DNA from: Arctopsyche grandis
Taxonomy: Eukaryota; Arthropoda; Insecta; Trichoptera; Hydropsychidae
Reading direction: 5' to 3'
NCBI RefSeq assembly: GCF_051622035.1
Contig: NC_135355.1
Span: 3,410,001-3,474,000 of the forward strand
DNA: 64,000 nt
This document shows positions 13,041 to 25,251 of the stretch, piece by piece; the first letter of the stretch is position 1, and the number at the start of each line of letters is the position of its first letter. A model generated the notes under the pieces. The model saw only the letters and a list, made by a program, of their open reading frames with translations, was not told the DNA's origin and did no database searches. The position numbers and the translations under genes are program-made.

Positions 13041-13388
13041 TGATATAAATTATTTTTAGGGATTGATTTTGTATTATTTGGAGCTTGGAAAGGTTAGTAT
13101 TAGAGGCGTTATTTATATATTATATATTTGTAAGCCTTATAAAAATTTTAACTGCATTTTTTAAACTTTTAATAGCCTCACTCTACCGACTTACGGATGC
13201 TTACTGTCAATATTATTTGCAAATATCTCCGACATGAAGCTAAATATAAATAAAATCATTCAAAATTATATCCTAATCATCCGTCAGATCGACGTGATGA
13301 CAGCTGGTTATTCTAGCGTGGCTTCCTACCGCCCCTCACAACTCACTTAAACAGTGGTAAAATATACTTTATTTACCTTTTTTTTAAC
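13041..13388. other. No recognised feature
   Basis: Unique sequence of mixed composition. No repeat partner or exon was seen. Confidence 0.4.
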
Positions 13389-13616
13389 AATTGAACCGTT
13401 ATATTTGAAAGTAGCAGACATCCAATTTTCAATTCCAAAAACACTATTACTGTTTGACTATATTCACAAATTATTATTACTTCTTTTCATTTGATATGTC
13501 CAGTATTTTTTAAATACTGTTAAACGCAATACAGTACATATATGTATATATTTAATGTTCTGTGAAATATTTGCGAAAAGTGGACGTATGCCACTTTTAA
13601 ATATAACGGCTCAATT
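13389..13616 (+). mobile_element. MITE family M2, copy 2 (best termini)
   Basis: The left end AATTGAACCGTTATATTTGA and the right end (minus strand) AATTGAGCCGTTATATTTAA form an inverted repeat of about 26 bp, continuing into AAAGTRGC. The 228-bp element has no ORF. The target duplication is unclear, so the superfamily is not assigned. Confidence 0.7.
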
Positions 13617-13786
13617 ACTGAATAGTTCTGACAGAAATAGTGCCTATGGCCAAAACGGGATATATGTACATATGTACATATGAGGCTTACAAGTTATAAT
13701 GGTTAGTTGGAATGCTGCATTCAATGTTTTTTACATAATAAAATAAATACATTTTAATACACTTATTTATTATTACTACTTAATTA

Positions 13787-14146
13787 TCTAAATATATATC
13801 TAAACAACGATATCAATGACGAATTCGATTTCGATGCTGTTTTCCATTCCGATTTCCGATAGCAATTTCGGTTCCAAATTCAGTTCCGGATCCGGGTTCC
13901 GATTTCAGTTCCGGCTCCGGATTCTTGTTTCAATTTCGGTTCCGGGTTATCAGTTCTGGTTCCGGATTAATTTTTCAATAGAGTTCAGCTTCAGTTCCCG
14001 TTCCGGATTCCGATTTCAGTTCCGATTCCCGATTCCTATTTCTGATTGGCTGACGATAAACTTTATTTTTCGATTCAAATAGATTTTATTTACTATTAAA
14101 ATAGCCATGTTTATATTATAAACACTGAGCCGGGTAAAACTACTTG
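13787..14146 (+). mobile_element. Helitron-like element with a TTCCG-type internal minisatellite
   Basis: The right end ('ttactattaaaatagccatg', 'tttatatta', 'actgagccgggtaaaac') matches the 3' ends of the elements at 566 and 31763. The terminal tetranucleotide here is CTTG, a decayed CTAG. A possible 5' TCTAAATATATATCTAAA starts at 13787. The interior (13815-14045) is a degenerate array of GTTCCGG/ATTCCGATTTC units, which produces a spurious 88-codon Ser/Phe-rich frame. Confidence 0.5.
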
Positions 14147-15353
14147 TATATTATATTAAAATGAAGCTAGTTTTATCATTTGTTTATTTAAATATTTCAA
14201 AGTATTCTACTATGAAAAAAAAGTCACATAAAATCGAATTTATTGTTATTCAATTTTTGTTATGCAACTCTTGACCCAATTATCAACACAATTTTATATA
14301 AAAAAGAATATACATATGTATACATACATACATAGAAGTGAGTTACGATGTTGCCCTTATTCACAGAATTTTTCTTTTGTATGCATTATCATTAAAACGA
14401 AGTGAAAAAATGGAGCTTTTGTATTGTGGCGAATACACCGCGCCCTTCAAAATTTATATGCATTTCTTATGAACATAAATTTGGGTCGATCCAAAAACGA
14501 GCAAACGATCCGAACAGAGATAACGAACCGCGGTCAAGTATGTATGTAAATAAAACACACAATTCTGAGCTTCGTTATGTCAGAAAATCATTATTCACTC
14601 AGCGAACGCGACACGTATGTAATAAGCGTTTAAAAATAAAATTTCCTAATTTCTTCCCATACATTCTTGGTCGCGGGAAATTTTCCTGCTTTCGCCGAAT
14701 CTGCATTCGATCCTCGTCCGGCACGTGATCATTATTAGCTTTTTCAACATCAATTTGATGACAAGATCCAATATAGTCACCGGTTATATACTAACCACAA
14801 CGTTATATGCGACACATCTCGCGCATTCTGATGAATTTGTCGTGGAATTTCTCCGCTGTTTGAAATTCATACCGCAATTTCATCAAACAAACTTTGCCGA
14901 ATTATAGCGTTAAACTGTCGTCGGACCACTGCATTTTTTTTCATCATCCTGTACGTGCTCGTTTCGAACGACCTCATCGTATTTTTTCTGGGATAATTTG
15001 TGAGAAGTGAATTCTCGAATTTCGGGGAAAACGTTCGCTCATAGAGTAGGTCATTGGATATACGAGTACGGTGACGCGTTTCACCAAATCGATCATTTCA
15101 AATTGGTTAAACTTATTTTATTAAATAATCACTGAACTAGTAAAGCTAATAAGAAGCTTCTAAAAAAGACAATATAGCGATAAGGATGGGTGAGAAGTGC
15201 CTGAAGGGTACCCAAGAGAGTGTAGTGAGATATGTAAATAGATAGACGAAGTTTGGGCTCAGGTGGATAAAACATATCAACATATTATAAAACATTATTT
15301 TCAAAATAGAATGTGATGTATGATTGAAATTTCGATATTCTCTCTTCCATTAG
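14147..15353. other. Unique DNA, no recognised gene
   Basis: A 108-codon frame at 14402-14728 and a 60-codon frame at 14725-14907 have no known motif and no good splice context. The region 14400-15020 is less AT-rich than its surroundings. Confidence 0.4.
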
Positions 15354-15765
15354 CTAGCAGTATGACTTAATGGTAGCGTGTATGTTTAGCACCAAGTGAT
15401 CAGTGGGTTCGATCAGCTACTATACTGCTGGTTAGAGAGTTTGCCAATTTTATCTGATCATTGTTGAAAAGGTTCCTCAAAATTGGCATAAAATCATCTT
15501 TCCTGCTGTCACAAATCTTCTGTATTTATTGTGTGTATAATTTGTAAAAAATATGCACAAAATCTAAATCCATAGATGTTTCAATGGATTAATTATGTTA
15601 TTAATTAATTAATTGTTATTTTGTGTTCTTAAGCTTCTGGAAATACAGTGATGTATGTAATAATAAAAATGCTGCATTGTTTGTAATTAATTGTCCAGGA
15701 AGGCGCATTGGGGTCTTCCTGTCAAGACTTCCTGGTATATATATATGGAAATAAATAAACTTAGT
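15354..15765 (+). mobile_element. tRNA-derived SINE, full length
   Basis: The head reads 'agcagtatgacttaatggta' with a decayed B box (GGTTCGATCAG). The usual body and the tail stem 'ccaggaaggc...cttcctgg' with an 'aaataaataaa' end follow. It abuts a LINE remnant. Confidence 0.85.
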
Positions 15766-15777
15766 ACATTGTCTTTT

Positions 15778-16130
15778 GTTTATAAGTTGGATCACAAGCT
15801 ATTACCTAAGTATTTTAAGGGTTATACAATAATAAATAGAGATATACATATATAGTTATTATACTAGAAATAAGAACAGTTTAGTTGTAGGTAGAGTAAG
15901 AAAAAAAATAAGACAGCTTGTGGTGTTTTTCATAGGGGTGTGCTCGTGTACAATGCCCTTCCTGAGTGCGTCAGGACTTCTAAGACAGTGGATGCATTTT
16001 TGCGAGGTGCGAGGAGACACCTCTGTGAAGGACAGTGCATATAAATTTATACATCAAATTTTAGAGTTATTAAGAATATATTTTTTAAATTAGCTAGATA
16101 GCTAAAATTATATAGATAAATAAATAAACT
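15778..16130 (+). pseudogene. LINE ORF2 C-terminal remnant (Jockey/CR1-like)
   Basis: A frame ending at TAA 16041-16043 contains GVLVYNALPECVRTS and FLRGARRHL, typical of the extreme C-terminus of Jockey/CR1-type reverse transcriptases. Upstream, another frame shows LLPKYF, NRDIH and RVRKKIRQL, so the copy has frameshifts and stops. It ends in an 'ataaataaataaact' tail. Confidence 0.65.
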
Positions 16131-16139
16131 AACTGAACC

Positions 16140-16480
16140 CGGCATGCCTTGCAATGTTGCAATAACGTATGCAATTACAGTTCCCGTTCCCGTTTCAAGG
16201 GATAGTTAGAGCTCAACTAACGTTTCTTCAAAGCCGTGTCATCATAAACCAACTGTTAACGTGGTTACCAACGAACACATTTCGCGTCGGTAAAATCGTA
16301 ATTACGAATATTATTATTAAGAGGTTTTTTCCCGTTTTCTTTTCACAGTAAGCTACCCGGACATGCATACAACGAATCCTGAAAGTTCCGTCGTTATCGG
16401 TTGAGTGGTTTAGAAGCCTATACGAGACAGACAGACATACAAAGAGACATTCAATTTTGCATACACATATAGATAAATAT
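16140..16480 (-). repeat. Dispersed repeat R2, uninterrupted copy (empty site)
   Basis: On the minus strand it reads 'gaatgtctctttgtatgtct', then 'tcaggattcgttgtatgcat', then 'gaaaacgggaaaaaacctc' and 'ttaataataatattcgtaat'. The same order is at 31765-32330 (+), where a piggyBac-like element splits it, and partly at 39420-39545 (+). TTAA at 16317-16320 is the unoccupied target. The 'tgtctgtctgtctcgtata' start is a common motif of arthropod Helitron or RTE-type repeats. Confidence 0.65.
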
Positions 16481-16744
16481 GATTAAAAGCTCCGTCTATT
16501 ACGCCTGATCCATCTTTTCACAAGGTTTCTATATGTATTTGTTTCATTTCATCAATTTGTCTGATAAACTTCCTACATTCTTCTGGTCGCTTCGAAACTC
16601 TGCCATCATGAGAGGTTTGGCCACAGATTAAGATTTCAATAAGTCGATGGTGAAATATAATCGTAATAAACACATTTAAGAATCCAAAAATTTTGGAAAC
16701 GTTGTCAGCTAACCCTTTGCCATTAGGCTGTAGCTTTATTTTAT

Positions 16745-16927
16745 TTTATTTTACATAGATATATACCAGGAAAGCCTAACAGGTAGACCCCAATGCGCCT
16801 TCCTAGACAATTAATTACGAACATTGCAACATTTTTATTACATAAATCGCTGAATTTCAAGAGGCTGAAGAAACAAAATTAATAATTTATTAATCCATAG
16901 AGACATCTATGGATATAGACTTCAGAT
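16745..16927 (-). mobile_element. SINE 3' fragment
   Basis: It holds the tail stem-loop ('ccaggaaagc...gccttcct') and part of the body with 'aatccatagagacatctatg'. It is truncated where it meets the next fragment. Confidence 0.8.
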
Positions 16928-17005
16928 TTTAATTGTTTAAACTCCTATAACTTTATCTTTTTCAGACTATATCTTATAAAATTTGCATTATAGGCTCTCA
17001 TACAT
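16928..17005 (-). mobile_element. Fragment of the MAED-exon element family (leader only)
   Basis: On the minus strand it matches the leader of the 1790 and 9123 copies: 'gagcctataatgcaaatttt' then 'aaagttatagg'. The exon is absent. Confidence 0.5.
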
Positions 17006-17438
17006 ATATATTTTTACTTCACCAATAGGTTATTACAAATACATATATATAGAAACCCTTAATTGTGTATGAAAGTTTGATTAAAGACAATTACAGTTCA
17101 TACGATAGCCAAGACTTCTTCTATAAGCAATCATCCTAATTAATGTACTTTTTTAAATAAAAAGAACTGTATAGTTTCACATCCATATGAAGTCATCAAA
17201 CAAATACTCTATTACGCTCATAATTCGATGATTGCATCATTTTCAGAAACAGTGTGTCAACTCCTCTCCAGTATGATGCAATTAGCTCCATTTTATTACA
17301 TTAAAAGTAAAATCTATCCCAAAAACTTCACCTGAAAAGTAGTATTTGACCTGCCGATTATGCTATTGGTTCATTTGAATTGCATGAAAAAGAAGCTGTG
17401 GTGGTATAAGAACGTGTACATATATGTACATATGTATG

Positions 17439-17685
17439 AGCCTTTATATTTGTAAGTGGCGCTAGCCCACTTTCCTTCATTTCGAGAAATATTATATTAA
17501 ATATTTTAAAATATTTAAAAATAATGGTTTAAAATTAAATTAAAAATAAGCTCGTTCTTCTTTTCCAAGATTTTAGACATATCGAATTAAAAGTATTGAT
17601 AATAATTTGTGAATTGAGTAAAAATGAAATAGTGCTGTTTTAATTGAAAATTGGTCTTCCGCCACTTTCAAATATTAAAAAGGCT
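17439..17685 (-). mobile_element. MITE family M2, copy 3
   Basis: The inverted termini are AGCCTTTATATTTGTAAGTG on the left and AGCCTTTTTAATATTTGAAA from the right end on the minus strand. The core shares 'ccaattttcaattaaaacag', 'attcacaaattattatc' and 'ttcgatatgt' with copies 1 and 2. Confidence 0.65.
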
Positions 17686-17690
17686 TACCT

Positions 17691-19126
17691 CGATAAAATA
17701 AACGATTTTTTTTATTAATCCACAAGAATAGTCAAAATATGATTTTTCTAAGTGGAATTTTATTTAGTTCTCATATAAAGACAATTTAATATATAATCCC
17801 TATCAATTCAATTCAGATTCGTGTAAATACGAGTAAATACTAGTACGAACTTTTAGCTCGCAATTATACTGATTTAAAATTCAGCACACTTCCAATCAAC
17901 CCTTTTAAACAAAAAAAAATAGTGTGGCCATAAAACTATTCCAATAAACAAGTTTCAATAGAAAATACTCAATATAAAATAGTATTAACAGTGGGAAAAA
18001 ATTCCATGTGAAAATACGTACTTTTGACCTTTGATTTGAACTGGACGACTACTTAGAGAGATTTAAAAGCTGAAAAGTACTACAAATGAAAGATAAAATA
18101 CCCGAATATAGATTATAAAATTCATTTTGAAAAGGAAATTGACAGATTTTGAGACATCGACCAAACAACACCAAGATATAGAAAAATCGCGCGATTTAAA
18201 AAACACATATATCTCCGAATCTCGAGCCAATAAATATTTTTTATTACCAGATTCGTGTTCACTGGGCATAGATCTATAAGAAAAGTCATATCTCGTCTCT
18301 GAACCATTTTTCGTGTCGAACAGTGTTTTCAATGATAAAAATCTTTAAAAAATCAAACCATTATATACCAACATAATGTACGTATAAGTTAGATTCGCTG
18401 CGGATTTTCTAGTTGGAATTTCGTAATTCTCTCTTGATTAATCATCGTGGACGTTTTCCAAGTTCAGCAGACAATTTTTTTCGCCAGTGACTCGAAAAAA
18501 TTGCGAAAAGCGTCTATAAATGTGTCACCGTCTCAGACGTAAAACTTGGCAACTAATTTTCCCCGTTTTTTTTTTCTTCCTTCCTTTGCACCGAATAGAA
18601 AATACTCCTTTTTCATCGTGATTTTTTTTCCCGGTAACGACACGTCACACACCACTCTCGGGGATTACCGCAGTACTTACCGAGAGCGATGATGGTGTTT
18701 ATTTTCAGCTGAAAACTGGTTTTTCTCGGAAGAACGGTGCGAATCGGAGACGCGCGAGCCAAAGTTTTCGCCAAAGAAAAATCACGCTGAAAAGAAAATT
18801 TATGCACGAGGTGATTGCACTCTAAATCTGTCGCATATAAAATCAACCCTAAATATACCATCACATCTGATATATCACATAAAAATGCACAATGTCACAA
18901 TATATCTTAGTTTAAAAATACACAGCACATTTTCAACTGCTTGGTTTCAATATTTATTTCCAATTGCATACTTAATGTAAATTTCAAATCAAACGACATT
19001 TATTAACTTATAGTATCCAGCTTTGATCTACATTTTTGTATAAATGATCAAATAACAGTTGCCGAAATAATAACTCTTTTATTTATCTAAAAAAATATTT
19101 TTGTATTTTATATATTTTTTAATTTA
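17691..19126. other. Unique DNA, no recognised gene
   Basis: The segment 18400-18860 is GC-richer ('gacgcgcgagccaaagt', 'cctttgcaccgaat') but has no domain-bearing frame. Small minus-strand frames of 83-89 codons look like chance. Confidence 0.4.
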
Positions 19127-19600
19127 TACCAGGAAGGCCTAACAGGTAACTCCAATGTGCCTTCCTGGCCAGAAACATTGTACATTTGATACAAGTATTA
19201 TTATACAAAGTTAATACGTACATATCTATTAAAATTGACGGAGACATCTATGGTCAAATTTGTAAATTTGCAGCATTTTTTAAACAATTCAGCTAAATTC
19301 ATTAAATATATATCAATTAATATCCACAAAGAGATTTATAGTCAAATTTGTAAATTTGCAGCATTTTATACAATTCAGCGAAATTCAAGATTGCAGAAAA
19401 CTCTAGATTTGCAAGAAAAAGGCGAAGGTTGCCAATTTGTTGGAACCGTTTCAATGTAAATCAGATAAATTGGCAAACTCTGATGGGAAACGATCGACCT
19501 GGAGTCACAAATCCAAGGTCTGTCCAGTAGAAACCAGTGGGATTTGAACCCGTGACCATTTTGTTCAAAGCATCATATGCTAACCACTGGTTTATTCTGC
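19127..19600 (-). mobile_element. tRNA-derived SINE, full length
   Basis: The tail hairpin is 'ccaggaaggc...gccttcctgg'. The body has 'ggaaacgatcgacctggagt' on the + strand. The head B box is GGTTCAAATCCC on the minus strand, near 19545. Confidence 0.9.
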
Positions 19601-20857
19601 TGTTCTATTTGTTTTCTAAAATAAAATTTCCATTATATTCTGAATCAAAATGAGAAACTCTGCTAAGTATAGAATATAATATATTAGTATAGTTGGTTTA
19701 AAAAATTAATCTAATGTAAAATAAATAGAATTTTGAAGCTTTTGATGATAATCCTTACTTATCATACAAACAATCAAAATTATGGTTTGCTATTGATTTA
19801 ATTAATTTTAAAAAATTATTTATATATATATATACGTATTTACCATATCTTTTATATCGAGCTTAAATTTTATTTGTTCATTTTTTCACTATATAAATTT
19901 ATAGTTTTAAATACAAAATCATTAAATTTGGAATACCATATATCATGGTACTTAAACCGTAGATGGTTTTTTAAATAAGTGCGTCTCGAAATGGAAATAG
20001 TTACAAGTTTTATTTTTCACCCACTTCAGCAACGCCAAGTAATTCTGCAAGTAATTTATTATCGAGAACTGCCTTATTTTATATATTTTTTATTCAATGG
20101 CATCAAATTCTGACACTGCCCGACTGACACATTTTGACATGCTACGCATGCATGTATGTATGTATCTTTGAGGTTAGATTTTCCTTGATTACCATTAGTT
20201 TTCCTATATTAAATGTTATATTTGTAGCTTCAGGGGCTTTTGACTTCGTTTTGAGATTAATATTTGAATTTTTCCGTAAGATTTAGTATCAAATGGAGAC
20301 CGCCAACTTCATTGTCGGCTTTAAAATTCTGGTCGCGTGCTGCCCGAGTCGGTGCAATCCCACGGATCGGTGGTCTGTTGTTGTGGTGTTTCTCTCTCTT
20401 GGACATACCCTCCGAACAGGTTGATCAGTTTGTATTTGGTAAAAATTTTTAACCATTTCCGAGAATATCGTCTGTGTGTGTGTCGGTGTGCGCGGGCGTA
20501 TAAACAATGAGATGTCAGGATATTTTTCATTAAGATTCAAGGCTTTTATGCAATTCCACTCGCAAAGAATGACCTCTCACCAACCTGTCCAAAGCCATTT
20601 TTGGTTCAAACAGTGCACTCAAGAAACTTCGAGCTCCCTTCAGGCCCTTTTTTGGAAAAAAGGCAGACGACGCTGTAAAAAACTGACGCGTATTTGCGAA
20701 AAAAATAAAACGATTGCATTCAATCTATGCCTTCTCAAATTGCACGCTCTCGAAATCGGCTTGACATTTTTGCCAAATTATTATTATTATTACTATTATT
20801 ATATATATATAATATAAGTATTTCGCATACATATCAAGTTCTTTATTACACTACACT
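19601..20857. other. Unique DNA, no recognised gene
   Basis: The block 20270-20760 is GC-richer and shows overlapping ORFs on both strands (62 to 113 codons) without recognisable domains. A (TTA)n tract lies near 20780. Confidence 0.4.
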
Positions 20858-21060
20858 GAATTACCCGGCGTTGCTCGGGCGATTGAAAGTAAAATAAATA
20901 AATAAAAATCTTTAGATTATACAGTTTTGGTCAAAAAGTTAGAGAAATCATCACGATTACACCAAATTAGATTATTCTAAATTGAAAACTGTAGATTTGC
21001 ATTTCAGACAAACGAACATCTTTGTATAGTAAATCGAAACTCTACTGTATGACAAGAAAA
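20858..21060 (+). repeat. Dispersed repeat headed by ACCCGGCGTTGCTCGGGC
   Basis: Partner of 3810-3990. The head holds a CCCGGC/GCTCGGG imperfect palindrome. The body shares 'aaaactgtagatttgcat'. Confidence 0.5.
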
Positions 21061-22671
21061 TACAACACAAATCGTATTTTAGTAAGTGGGCCAAAATGAA
21101 TCACCCTAAATAGTTAGCTTATAACTTAAAATATATACATATATAAATAAAATAAAAATATGCAAGTGAATAATTATACTATTAAATATTTTTATTTAGT
21201 ATTAATTTTAAAATTATCTATTATAAAAAATATATTGAGCGTAATAGAGTGCGGCGATATATTGTACATATTATGAGTATTCAAATCACTGCAATTATTG
21301 ACATTTTTAATAAAAAAAACATTAATAATATTAATTTTTATAAATTTTTCATAAACTTAAAGCATTATTTATTTATGATAAAAAATAAAAATTGGTACTT
21401 TTTGAAAAATTAAATTTAAAATCAAGTGATGAATTTTGGCCCACGCATTACGGTTGACCCAATTTATTAAAACGCTCCATAATCAAACATTTCGATTTAT
21501 TATTTAAACAATAGAATCAATAATTGATTTTTTTTAAATTAAATATGTTTATATAAACAAGTCCTTACCAAAAATTAGAAACAAATCGAACATATGTACG
21601 TATAATCTTTGATTTGCGATTGATTTATCGTAGCAGACGCATAAATACATCACAGATTCACCTCGAAACGGACCATATATCTAGGAAGAACCTTCATCAT
21701 CATCTCTCTCAATTGAATGCAAGCAAGCAACTTCGATTTACACGATGTTTTCGTTTCTTATAGCGCACAACAAAGCGACACCTGTGATTGGCTCAGGACG
21801 CAAGGCTACGCACGCGCCAAGAGTCAGTAAGTAAAGTGTGATTGAACATTAACAAAAAACCAATAACAAAAATAATCAAAAACAAAATAAAACCATACAT
21901 AGCATCTATGCGTGTGATTGTGTGGGTGTTTTCTCCTTTTTTTTCGTGTTAATAACAACTGCTTATATAATGGTACATCAAAGGTGTATAGGACGGTCCT
22001 TTTTCATGGGGATTTATATGGGCAGGACGTTTTTGGGCGTCGAAGGTACTCTCGTTACCCTTTAGTATTCAATTTGGAGGCTTCGGTATCTCATTATACA
22101 TTTTGCAACAGGTTTTAAATCAGCACGGAGAGTTGTTGGTGGCCCTATATAACCGAGCGTCACTTTTATTTGTACTGTGCGCGAGCATTGTTCCGACTCT
22201 CTACGGACAGTGGTTCGTAGCCTTTTTATTTTTATTCACTTTAAAGCGTATTGTTTTTACTCTATTGTCCTGTTAGGCAGTTATCACGTTGCACATGCAA
22301 TATGCTGCAAGTACCTGCACACTACCTGCAGTGTGTACATATATATGCGAGTCTTTCGAAGATGATCAAAGAAAAGTTCAAATGATCATGCCTTCATACA
22401 TTAAAATTTTTACCGTTTATTTACTCTATTTTTATTAACTAAATAACTTTTTTAATTCCATCTTCTTTATTGAGTATAAAAAATCCCATGTCTCACATGT
22501 CAAGTATCTTTTTAGAAGCTTTTTTTATAAATATGTATATTCATTCTCAATGGATTAAGATTTGTTCTATGAGTTGATCATATATAGAATAGGTATTGTT
22601 TAAAAAATGTGAATAGCTTGGAAAATTTGAAAAAACTTAATGAAAAAGTCTGGAAATATAATGACTAGAGT
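21061..22671. other. Unique DNA with a possible small first exon
   Basis: From 21600 to 22380 the sequence is less AT-rich. An ATG at 21745 opens 27 codons that run into GTAAGTAAA at 21828, a strong splice-donor match, with an inverted CCAAT box (gattggct) nearby. No downstream exon could be paired, so I do not call it a gene. Confidence 0.3.
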
Positions 22672-22800
22672 ACGGACCCAAAACGCACTGCTCAATGTTC
22701 AATTGTTGTAAAATGCTTTGTAAAAAAGGTTCGGCAAACCTTTAACAATGCATTTACAACATTTGAACAATGAACGGCACCCTGGTTATCCGGGCTTCAA
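22672..22800 (-). mobile_element. Foldback (palindromic) element, copy 1
   Basis: The halves 'ttgtaaaatgctttgtaaaa' and 'gcatttacaacatttgaaca' are near-perfect inverses around 'ggttcggcaaacc'. It matches 43323-43433 in the opposite orientation. No ORF. Confidence 0.65.
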
Positions 22801-23032
22801 TAATGACTTTAATATGAATGAATATTGTGCTAGCTTTAGATGAAACCATTTTAATTAATTACTACAGTCATGCGAAAAAAATATAAATGTGAATGACATT
22901 TCATCATATTGTGAAACTTTGAACCAACAGACCAACTAATACAAAATTTTTCCAAAGCATATAATTCTTACTCTATTCATTTTATTTTGCTTCCAATTTA
23001 TTATTCTATTTAATTTTTTTTTTCAAACTGTA

Positions 23033-23262
23033 TGATTTTTGAAGATACTCTTCTTCGAACAGTGGCCCATTTAACTTATATTATACACCAGGCTTTCTCA
23101 AACATCCAAAAAAAATTGAAAAATTGTTTTCAATTTAACATATTGAATAAGAATAATATTTTATTTCTGATATTCTAATCTTAAAATATGTTAACTCTTA
23201 TTTTAGATATTATTTAATTTTTTTAAAAGTAAAAATTACCCCCCCCCCCCCCCAATTAACTA
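23033..23262 (+). repeat. Repeat block shared with vein intron 2, plus a poly-C tract
   Basis: 'tttgaagatactcttcttcg' and 'ccaggctttctcaaac' recur at 43517-43607. A run of 14 C's lies at 23240-23253. Confidence 0.6.
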
Positions 23263-23265
23263 TTA

Positions 23266-23615
23266 TTATTTTATTTATTTACATATTAGCCACAGTGACA
23301 TTACAGAATACTCTAACGCGTCACTGTGACCAGTCATATAAGCATAATATAAATACTATATATAAGAAAATTAGCGAGACATCTATGTATCTATCTTATA
23401 GATAATAACTTTTTGAAATCATATTCAAATAGTGGTGACATAGTGGGGTGGATGGTTATTGCCAATTTGATGAAGGGAGCGTTTCAACAATGAAATCAGA
23501 TAAATTGGCAAACTCTAAATATATTCTTTTCAATCGCCGTCAGCTCACGGGATCGAACCCGGCTACCTCTCGGTACTTAGTATCAACGCAACCACCGAGC
23601 CATGCTGCTAGCTAT
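23266..23615 (-). mobile_element. tRNA-derived SINE with a different tail stem
   Basis: The head (B box GGTTCGATCCC on the minus strand, near 23555) and body match the family. The 3' hairpin is CACAGTGAC (23291-23299), a 20-nt loop, and GTCACTGTG (23320-23328), instead of the usual CCAGGAAGGC stem. Confidence 0.85.
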
Positions 23616-23685
23616 TAAATTAAGACTAAGCCCTCCGTACTTATTTATAGTCTTATTATGCCTACTTATTATAATACAAAACTAT

Positions 23686-23745
23686 ATCAAAAGCATATTT
23701 TGAAAATTACCGAGCGCTCTCATTCGTAAAAATTTCCATTTCGAG
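23686..23745 (+). repeat. Repeat block shared with 43716-43776
   Basis: 'ttttgaaaattaccgagcgc' and 'aatttccatttcgagc' occur at both places. Together with 22672-23125 this suggests one longer ancestral repeat that was later split by a SINE. Confidence 0.55.
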
Positions 23746-23767
23746 CACTGGTATGTATATTGGATAC

Positions 23768-23980
23768 GGTTCGGTAATTATTCCGCAAAAAGTGATTTCG
23801 CGCACGTCACTAAAATCTCGATCATGGAACATCTGGCATCCAAAAACTCCATCAATAGAAAGGCAACCACGCGAAATATTGTACTAACGAGAACTCGAGT
23901 GCCAGGTATTCCGTATTCGCGATTTTTGTGGCAACGATTGTCGTGCGCGCGACCGCAATTTGCGCAATAATCCGTTTACC
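23768..23980 (+). mobile_element. MITE family M1, copy 1
   Basis: The termini are inverted: left 'attattccgcaaaaagtgat', right (minus strand) 'attattgcgcaaattgcggt'. Both continue into 'cgcgcacg'. The core 'aatctcgatcatggaacatc' then 'tggca' recurs at 26504-26650 (+) and 57501-57690 (-). No ORF. Confidence 0.65.
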
Positions 23981-24743
23981 ATTGGATACATACCACGTAC
24001 CCCATCGTATTCTCTCATGTGATTCCGGAGATTAATTTATAACATACATTGTAGCTGAATTATAATTTTTATCCTTGTAATCTTGACCTTTTGAGCTAAT
24101 ATGGCATGGCTTGCTTCCTGCATCTTGCTAGCACACAGGTCAGTAAGTCACAGTAAGCGGAATGCAAGCCAAAGAATTTAGGTACTGTAAGCATTTCAGT
24201 CTTAGGGCGAAATCACACAGCGGTAAATGTGGGACGTGGGTTTTTTTTTGATAGTTTTAAACATATAGAAAAAATGTCGCGTTCGTGGGATGCGTACGTG
24301 GTATAGTCCTTTGAAAACGATACATACGACCGTTAGTCGTTGAAATTGTATGGTAGTATTTATCCTTTCTTGACAGTTGTCTCTTTTTTCTGGCCACAGT
24401 ATCATATTGGGGTGACCTGTGAAGACACTTTGGTATACTTGTGTATTAAAAATAAACAAAAAAAACGACCCTTGGGACCGAATCTTACCGAATATTTAAC
24501 AAACCTCCACGTACTTCAGAGTCTTCATTCGAAAAATTCCAAGCAACCAACCCACGACTTTATTCCGATTATTGAAATTCAACATATGTATACAACAAAT
24601 CATTCCCTTTTCCTACTCACCACTATGTCCGTTTTAAGGTATATTCATATTAGCACAGCACTTACCGGCAACTCTATATAACCAGCAGTATTAAAAGTAT
24701 TCTTTGATAAAGCAACAGCAAGTAACAGCAGTAGCCGACAACC

Positions 24744-25062
24744 GATCAGCAGCGTGTACTATTTGAAAGTATATATGATTTCTAAAAAGTGGTCATGGGT
24801 TCGAGTCCCACTGGTTGCTGCTGGCCAGACCTTGGTTTGTGACTCCAGGTCGATCGTTTCCTATCAGAGTTTTCCAATTTATCTGATAACCATTGTGGAA
24901 ACGGTTCCTCTATTAAAATGGGCTAAAAACTATCCTACCTACTGTGTAACCACTGTTAGAGTACGATTTATGTACAAGTTTAAATTCATAGATGTCTCGT
25001 TAATTTCGAGTGCTGCAGTGTCTAGGAATACAGCGACTTATGTTATAGATCACCTTTTTTTA
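24744..25062 (+). mobile_element. tRNA-derived SINE nested in the Harbinger-like element, tail missing
   Basis: The head has a decayed A box, B box GGTTCGAGTCCC (24797-24808), 'ccagaccttggtttgtgact' and the body up to 'tacagcgacttatg'. It postdates the host element. Confidence 0.8.
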
Positions 25063-25251
25063 TAGACCATTGTCAAGCAAGGATAAACACTGCCATACAA
25101 TTTCAACGACGAACGATCGAACGTATCGTTTTCAAAGGACTATACCACGTACGCATCCCACGAACGCGACATTTTTTACATACCTTCTTTCAGCTTCACT
25201 TAAGATTACAATTCAGGAAAAAATTTGCCTCTTATCCGATCGTTTTCATAC

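Noticed and set aside
13816..14082. 88-codon Ser/Phe-rich ORF
   Set aside because: Product of the TTCCG-type minisatellite.
22144..22210. Core promoter (CTATATAACC with downstream motifs)
   Set aside because: Match to TATA is good, but no initiator at the right distance and no attached gene.
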